A DNA stretch of 64,000 bases from Torreya grandis. Taxonomy: Eukaryota; Streptophyta; Pinopsida; Cupressales; Taxaceae. The stretch's first letter is position 1. Each line of letters starts with the position of its first letter. The DNA lies in NCBI GenBank assembly GCA_037957365.1, contig JARHVA010004088.1, positions 1,019,501 through 1,083,500 of the forward strand, read 5' to 3'. The notes beneath the pieces were generated by a model. The model ran no database searches, was not told where the DNA came from, and was given only the letters and a program-made list of their open reading frames with translations. This document shows, in pieces, positions 57,371 to 64,000 of the stretch. The translations under genes and the position numbers were made by a program.

Positions 57371-57480
57371 TTAATCTATAATTACAGAGCATTCTTTCCT
57401 CACTCTCATCTTGATGATGGTTCACCGAGTATGACCCAAAATGTTTATCTAAAAAGTGCACACATAGTTATATCCAAAAG
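57371..57480 (+). repeat. Right flank direct repeat of the PLE
   Basis: Partner of 43555-43672. Confidence 0.75.
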
Positions 57481-57489
57481 CATTTAAAA

Positions 57490-59560
57490 CACATAGTCCA
57501 CAACAAAACGTGCATTTTATTAACACTATGAGTGGTTTTCAAACTCAAGGTGTAGGAACTTATACCTCCCAACCTCAAACAACTACCTCTAAACCACAAC
57601 CAACTACTTCTTCAAGCATGTAACCTTAAGGATTAATTATTCAACCAATGACCAATGTCATACCTCATAAAAATGTGATGAATGTTACTCCACCCCAACA
57701 GGTGATGAGTAACATTCTACAAAAGTAGGCACCATCCATCTTACCCATACAACAGAGGCAAAACATATTGTCACCTCAATAGAGGAAAACCAATGTTCGA
57801 CCTCGCCAGGTAGAAATAAATATACCTCTTCAGTCATAGACCAACATGCCAATACAAAAACAAATAATGTCTAATCAATAGTGTGCAAGTATTGGTCAAC
57901 AATAAATTTTGAATCTCCAACATGCATCTACTTCCCAACAGGGACTCATATAACCAAGAGGTTATAATTTTCCAAAAGTACAAACTAGGCACTAATTGCC
58001 TTTCATTTCAAATGTCCCATAAGTTCAATGATAGGGTCTTGGTTCACAAGTTCTTACTAATCATCAAGGTTCAACTATTTGGTAGCATGTCCCTATTCAA
58101 GTTCAATAAGCATAGTACATCCATATCCCTCCATCTCAACCATAATTTCCCCAAAGACAGGCCCATATATCTTATCCCAATCATAATACCTCATATCAGC
58201 ACATGCAATTTCAATAATCATACCCAAATATGCATATGAATATTCCTAGTCCATTCTCAAACCAAACCAACACTCCCCAATAAATGCCTCCACTATACCC
58301 TGGTCAAAGTAATCCAATTTTGACTAGCCAATCTCCACCTCAAGCTAAAGTTCCCACTGATTTCCTCACCCAAGAACTAAAACAAATAAAGGATGTAATT
58401 ACCCTCATCTAAGTGGGAAAATAGACCAAAAAGTTCAAGTGATGACATGCGTTCTTACCCTTTCAACATGGAGTAATTTTAAATACCATTTCCTCCAAGG
58501 TATGAACCATTGAAGTTCAACAAATACAAGGGGAAAGGTGACCCCACGACCCATTTGATAAAATTGTTTGTTGTGTGCCAACCAGTGGTGTATAGTGATA
58601 TATACCTTTTACTATTTTTTCCAAGAAGACTAAAAGGATAAGCATTGGATTGGTTCTTGAAATTATCAAAGAACTCAGTATCTAATTTTAATGATCTTTT
58701 TGACAAGTTTATGCAACACTTCTCCTATAATCTCAAGCATGATATTTCATTGATAGATTTGATGCAAGTAAAAATAAAGGCTAGTGAATGTTTCACATGC
58801 TATTTGTAATGATGGAGAGCCCTTGCAAGCTTATTCACCCATAGTCTATCAGATAAGTAATTAGTCATTGTGTTTACCAAAAAATTACACAGTGAGATAT
58901 CTTATCATGTAGAGCTGTAATGTACACATAATTTTAAATAGATCATTGAAAAAGGTTTTCTTGATCAAAAGAGCCCTTACTAAAAAAGGTGTCAATAAAC
59001 TTACCTCATCAAGCCAAAGCTAGAATAAAAACCAAAACAATGCCCAAAATCAGAATCACATCCAAGCTCAAGCATTGTAAAAAACCCAAGTCAATAATTA
59101 TGATAAACCCAAGTAGTTCAATCATAACAAGAATGTTGTAGGGAATAGACTAACTGATGGTGTAAAAATTATTTTCTCAAAAAATGCCACATATGCAAAT
59201 TACTCCTCACTAACAAGCCATTTAAAAAATATAGCAAGTGCAACAGAATATATCAGTGTACCAAATATAGCAACTATACCTTTTCAAAACCCTCTTTCAA
59301 GGAAATACATGCATACTTATCACATCTTTAATGACCTTGGAGAGCCCATTGAATTCATGTTTCACAATATCATCATAGCTAACCTGATTAACTGGCCTAC
59401 TTTGAAACACTATCTTAAGGGCATTGACTATCCAACGTGGTATAGGCAAAATGAATTCTATGAGCATCACAGGGTTAATGGCCATAATTTATTATGTTAT
59501 TTACAAATTAAACATTTGATCATAAATATGTTGGAAAATTGGTAGATAACATTGGACTGT
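57490..59560 (+). pseudogene. Tat gag
   Basis: A Gln/Pro-rich N-terminal part (NVHFINTMSGFQTQGVGTYT near 57510) leads to the capsid block at 58490-58850 (PRYEPLKFNKYKGKGDP, HLIKLFVV, ALDWFLKLSKNSVSNFNDLF, DKFMQHFSYN, SLIDLMQVK). The zinc module near 59430-59530 reads TWYRQNEFYEHHRVNGHN, the same CHHC pattern as in the gag-only element with both Cys positions now Tyr (TAT for TGT). Many TAG and TAA codons replace Gln. The frame is very broken. Confidence 0.7.
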
Positions 59561-62380
59561 GGAGCTTCCATATCAAATTAGAACCTAGGTATTTATCAAA
59601 ACCCCCTTCCTCAACTTAACAACCATCAACAATGACCATGAAAATAATAACAGTACCAACAACCAAGGTAGAGCCAATAAAATTAGTATCAAAACTAATA
59701 AAATCAATGAATGGATAGAACTAATGCCAAAATGATGCCAATAACCAATAGACCTACCATGCAATTGCACATGGTTACAATAAGGTTGTAGTCCATATTG
59801 CAAGAGGTCACATTAATACCATTTCCATTAATTTGAGACCAAGTAAAAATCAAATAAAACCATTGATAATCATTCCCAATTAACCAACCCAAGCTAGTAA
59901 TCCTCATTTGACTTGGGACTACATACATGAGGACCAACAAGTAGGTAATCCCAATTTGGACCTTATATTGATAACTCATCATTAGCACGTGACCATGCAT
60001 AAATGCACTGATAATCGAGACTTATCTTATTTGGTCCCCCTCCACCATCATTTGTTATCAATAATGGTATTGTATCTAATCCTAATTATTCCATCACAAC
60101 CTGATGGTCCAAGATTACCAAACTAGGCCCACAACCATCTTCCACTTCACCCATCATCCAACAAACTATTCTGGCTAGGAATAAGCCATTTCTTGTTGTC
60201 TAAGAATAGACATCTGATATAGTGGAAAAATTATTGAAGACACCTACACAAATCCCCATTTTAGATTTATTATGTACATCTACAATCTATTAGAACATCT
60301 TGACATAGTTTTGTATCCAATCTTAAGTTCCTATTGACATATCCCTAGATAAATTTTAATCTTTGGTTAGACATATAGTTCTAGGCCAATAATTAAAATT
60401 TGACCAAAGAGATATGTCATCATGTGGCCCTCTCCATATTAATCCATTGTACATAGAATTTGTCATAATATGGTAAAAAGTGAAACATGTCCTCATAGAA
60501 AATAGATCATGCCTAAACATAGTGTCTCTAAAACTCATCAAGCTTATCATATATATGATAGTTAACTCGCAATTAGAAATGATAATAATCAAAGCCTAAG
60601 ATAATGAAGAATTGAAAACACAAAGCACCAATATATTATGAGTTATCATTGGGCCTTTAACCCACAATACCTTATGCCATATGTTAGACATCAAATTTTC
60701 ATATAATATGATTTTATGAAGACCTTGGATACATGAGATTCATGCAATCCCATCAACATTGAACCATTGTATCAAGTTCCCCCATTCAGGTATGGATATA
60801 ACCATTCATGTGGATTTATAGTCATAATAGCATTGTAAGTATTTAGAGGCTGAGTATCATAGCTACATTTATCATTTTACTTTGAATCTAGTTGCCAAGA
60901 AGGATAAGGGAAAATAAATACTTGTTGATTCATCAGAGGCCAATTGCATTAACCTTGATATTCTTGACTTACTTTCCTACATGATACCTCCTAAAATATC
61001 TATTCATTATACTATCTTAGCTAATGTACTAATAGAATATTTTACCCATGATAAATTCCATATCGCTAAGATTTCATAGAAACCCAAGTCCTTTGGAAGA
61101 TCAAAAGCTGAACCACTCATGGAATGGCAAAGAAAAGGCAAAGTCCACCATCATAGTCCAACACCAATTACTTTCATACTAAACTCTGGCCAAGAAAAAA
61201 ACCCACTTGAAGGTGTTGAATCATGGTTTTATAATGATAAATTGGATTACTATATCAATGCCAAGTATCACATATCAAACAAAATCATAGAGAGGCATGC
61301 CTATGAAGGAGGAGGCCTAGGGATGAATCAACAAGGTTAATTTGAGTTAATTTCTACCACTCAATACAAAGGAACATATGATCTTGGATTTAAATTGCCT
61401 AGGGTTGACCCCACATATCTTATTTAACTTACATCACCAATGACTGGTGATGATGATTTTGATGGCAAAGTAGAGTCTAATCGTAACCCTTTCAATGACC
61501 TATCCCATACCAACTTGTTTGAAAATAATGTCGTGTCTACCCTTTAACCAATTATTCACCATAATCCACTTCCATTATATTATCATCAAATGATAGACTA
61601 GGACCAACAATAATCTAATGTACCAGTTGATGAGTTTCAGAATGATGAGGCCTTCTATGATTTTCTAGGCCTTAGGGACAATTTTATATTGGGAGACCAC
61701 AAACAAGGGTTCTCAATCAAATTAGATCTTAAGGCCTATTTCGAAGAATGGGTGAACACCCTTAGCCAAAAACAAATAAATAAAACATTGAGGTCCCAAA
61801 TTGAAATCCTATTTAAAGCACTTTTTGACTAGGGAAATAGTAAAGATCAAAGCCAGTCTAGTGGTGAAAACATGTTTTAGGAGCTATTATATGGGAGTGT
61901 TTAACTTTATTCAAATATAGCCCTAGAGACCACCAATGATGAACTTGTTTACGGGTCCAAGTTCAATCTTAAATAATAGTGGTCTTTTGATCAAATCATC
62001 CAAGAGTTTCCAATAATATTTGTTACATGGCCATCCCTCCCATTGGGGGATTCTAATTCATCATGCCTAAGAGAACTTGAAGAGCTAGTCTTAAAAGAGG
62101 ACTATACTATTATAAGCCATTTCAAATTTTTGCTAACTATTTAAGAAGATGGTTTAACCCTTCTAGTAGAGGACATAAAATAAGTTAACATTGGGACTCT
62201 AGATGACTTGAAATGGATCAAATTAGCCACATCCCTCACTAAGGAGGAATGTGAAGTCTTTACAACCATTTTGAGGTAATTTGCTAATATATTTGCATGG
62301 GCCTTATTTGACATGCCTTGTTTGGACCCCAACTTGGTTTTACACCATTTTGTGGTACATCTTAATGTGAAACTTGTTAA
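59561..62380 (+). pseudogene. Tat gag-pol linker and protease region
   Basis: At 60216-60290 DIVEKLLKTPTQIPILDLLC matches the conserved Tat/Ogre block (usual form TPAxISxLxLL) that precedes the protease, followed by VPIDIS. The protease active site could not be read. Further on, EWQRKGKVHHHSPTPITFI (61119-61175) and KLPRVDP, then WIKLATSLTKEECEVF (62212-62262), lead into RT. Decay is heavy. Confidence 0.6.
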
Positions 62381-63310
62381 ATAAAAATTGTGTAAGATGT
62401 ATCTTTGTATTGTTGTATTAGTCAAGCAAGAGTTATCGGAACTCTTGGAAGCAATATGTATTGGGCCAATCGCCTACTTAGAATGGATATCCAATGTTTT
62501 GCTAGTCAGTAAAAATCTATAAGGAATTATAATCTCCATTGATTTTAGAGATATAAATAAATCCTACCCCAAGGATGACTTTCCTCTACCAAAAATTGAT
62601 ATGATTGTCAACTCTATAATGGGTTATGAAATGCTTTCATGGATGGATAGATTCTCAGGCTACAACCAGATTTGAATTACACCAGAAGAATAACACAACA
62701 AAATTCACCATTCCTTGGGCAACATTCTATTATCAAGTTATACCATTTAGTCTAAAACATGCTAGGGCCACCTACCAAAGAGCCATGACCATCATATTTC
62801 ATGATATGATGCATGACATTGTTGAAGACTACATTGACAACATACTAGGTAAATCAAAAAATAAGGTTGATCATCCAATAACACTAAGAATGATATTTAA
62901 ATGACTGTGTGAGTATAAAATCAAGATCAACCCTAAGAAGTGTGTTTTTGGAGTTACTCTAAACATATTTCTTGGCTTCTTTATGCCTTTTAGGGGCATT
63001 GAAGTTGATCCAACCAAAGTACAAGCCATAACAAATATGCCACCACCAAATAATTTGAAATAGCTCCATAGTTTAGAAGGGAAAGTACATTCTATTAAAT
63101 TCTTCATATCTCATTTAGCTCACAAGTGCCATCCCTTCATAGACTTTCTAAATAAAGGGGTAGAATTTCATTGGGATGATGAATGCCAAAAATATTTTCA
63201 ACACTTAAAGGACTATCTAATAAATATACCTATTTTATTGCCTTCAATGTTGGGAAAACCATTCTTACTATACCTATCAGGTACTAATAAATACCTAGGG
63301 GTAAATTCAA
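62380..63310 (+). pseudogene. Tat reverse transcriptase
   Basis: RT blocks: GPIAYLEWISNVLLVSKN (about 62465), IDFRDINKSYPKDDFPLPKI (about 62540-62600), MDRFSGYNQI, TFYYQVIPFSLKHARATYQR (about 62725), and the catalytic box YIDN at 62830-62841 (usual YVDD, last Asp now Asn). Then CVFGVTLNIFLGF and GIEVDPTKVQAI (about 62942-63030). Stops and shifts break it. Confidence 0.8.
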
Positions 63311-63660
63311 TCTCAACATGATGATAATGGAAAGAATCATTTTTTGTATTACCTAAGTCATACATTGGTCATGTATGAGAACAATTATACACCCATTAAA
63401 AAATCTTGATTATCTATGGTCTTTATAGGTCAGAAACTATGCCATTATATGTTAAATAAAAATACCATGGCCATTTCAAAAGTAGATCCACTCAAGTATA
63501 TACTATCTAAAATAGATTTAAAAGTCTGCATGACAAAATGGATCATGCTTCTCAGTCAGTTTGATATAAAGTATGTCAACCAAAAATCCATTAAGGGGCA
63601 AGTTTTTTTAGATCACTTTATTGAAGTACCCCTTGCAGATATGATTCTATTAACATTATA
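63310..63660 (+). pseudogene. Tat RNase H
   Basis: Follows KPFLLYLSGTNKYLGVN (about 63256-63305), which has Gly where the first catalytic Asp is often seen. The open frame 63416-63661 contains YILSKIDLKVCMTKWIMLLS and QFDIKYVNQKSIKGQVFLDH, the Tat-type RNase H tail that runs into the second RNase H. Confidence 0.7.
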
Positions 63661-63714
63661 ATTCCTAGATGAATCCATTATGACCATCATTAAAACACAT
63701 TTTGAGGAATAACA

Positions 63715-64000
63715 CTAGAATCTCTACTTTGATGGATCATTTAGAGCATATGGATTAGGGGTAGGCCTTTTATTCATTACACCATAGGGGGATCTAATAC
63801 TTAAGTGATTTATGATCATCTTTCCTTGTACTAATAGCATGGTTGAATATGAATCACTTATTATAAGACTTAAATAGTAAGTACTATAGAGCATACATCA
63901 TTTATAGGTTTATGGTGATTCCTAATTAATCATCAATCAAGTTACAAACCATTTTCAGACCAAGGATGATAAGTTGGTTCCATTCAAGGCCATGGTTGAC
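63715..64000 (+). pseudogene. Tat second (archaeal-type) RNase H, partial
   Basis: LYFDGSFRAYGLGVGLLF carries the DGS catalytic start, followed by SMVEYESLIIRL and YGDS, stop, LIINQV, then KDDKLVPFKAMVD at the window edge. A second RNase H after the first one is specific to the Tat lineage. It is cut by the window end. Confidence 0.75.

Larger units (their letters stand above)
43555..57480 (+). mobile_element. Penelope-like element (PLE) with GIY-YIG endonuclease, interrupted by an LTR element
   Basis: The element has an N-terminal region, a Penelope-type reverse transcriptase and a C-terminal GIY-YIG endonuclease, the hallmark of endonuclease-bearing PLEs. The coding part is 43680-46904 and continues at 56466-56610 after removal of the LTR element at 46905-56465. 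A ~110-bp direct repeat, 43555-43672 and 57371-57480, flanks it and may be its pseudo-LTR or a target duplication. Among land plants such elements were reported from conifers (Dryads), with a proposed arthropod origin. Stops and frameshifts make this copy inactive. Confidence 0.85.
31674..64000 (+). mobile_element. Tat-lineage Ty3/gypsy element, host of the nested stack (3' part outside window)
   Basis: The 5' LTR and PBS are at 31674-33746, with a leader at 33747-36819 and 43109-43554. Gag and pol run from about 57490 to the window end on the same strand. Between them lie a copia element and a Penelope-like element that itself carries another LTR element. Pol has an RNase H followed by a second, archaeal-type RNase H (YFDGSFRAYGLGVG near 63726), which is diagnostic of the Tat lineage (Ogre and relatives). 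Integrase and the 3' LTR would lie right of 64000. Joining the two halves is inferred from strand, order and the PBS; no target duplication can be tested. Confidence 0.75.

Noticed and set aside
1..64000. tRNA, rRNA, snoRNA genes or an intact host gene
   Set aside because: No cloverleaf, rRNA or conserved multi-exon coding pattern other than the broken CCCH fragment could be recognised by reading.

Overview
This is nuclear DNA from a seed plant with a large, repeat-filled genome, most likely a conifer. It is AT-rich, and almost every protein trace belongs to a decayed transposon with the stop codons and Cys-to-Tyr changes expected from cytosine deamination. It carries a Penelope-like retroelement with a GIY-YIG endonuclease, a type reported among land plants mainly from conifers (the 'Dryad' elements). 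No intact host gene, rRNA, tRNA or CRISPR was seen. The species cannot be named from the sequence.

Layout. (1) 1-2702: a repeat arranged R-T-R, where R is an ~0.9 kb unit and T is a minisatellite with a unique tail. (2) 2703-18489: an old Helentron-type rolling-circle transposon on the + strand. It holds two OTU protease remnants, an HUH Rep, a Pif1-type helicase and a fused AP-type endonuclease. An RPA-like OB-fold gene in pieces and a CCCH zinc-finger (ZFN-type) pseudogene that kept its intron follow on the same strand. (3) 18490-21834: T and R again, separated by ~1.5 kb that includes a fold-back element. (4) 21915-22560: a LINE ORF1 (DUF4283) remnant, then ~3.2 kb without recognisable genes. 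(5) 25808-31527: a complete but dead Ty3/gypsy element with LTRs, PBS, PPT and a perfect 5-bp target duplication (TAATC). (6) 31674 to the window end: a nested stack. The host is an old Tat-lineage gypsy element (5' LTR, PBS and leader at the left; gag, RT, RNase H and a second archaeal-type RNase H at the right; integrase and 3' LTR lie outside). A Ty1/copia element (36820-43108, minus strand) sits in its leader. A Penelope-like element (about 43555-57480) sits between leader and gag. A young gag-only LTR element (46905-56465) sits inside the GIY-YIG domain of the Penelope-like element.

The gag-only element is the youngest and best preserved. It has ~1.47 kb LTRs (about 96% identical by hand count), a PBS, a PPT, and one gag frame of 1067 codons broken by a single CGA-to-TGA type stop, but no protease, RT, RNase H or integrase. 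It shares its PBS type, a C-X2-H-X4-H-X4-C zinc knuckle and arrays of ACCGACGTCGGT-like palindromes with the Tat element around it, so Tat relatives are its likely enzyme donors. The points most worth a second look are the Helentron with its RPA and zinc-finger passengers, the Penelope-like element with its frame-exact interruption, and the CG-rich palindrome arrays and candidate leader intron of the gag-only element.
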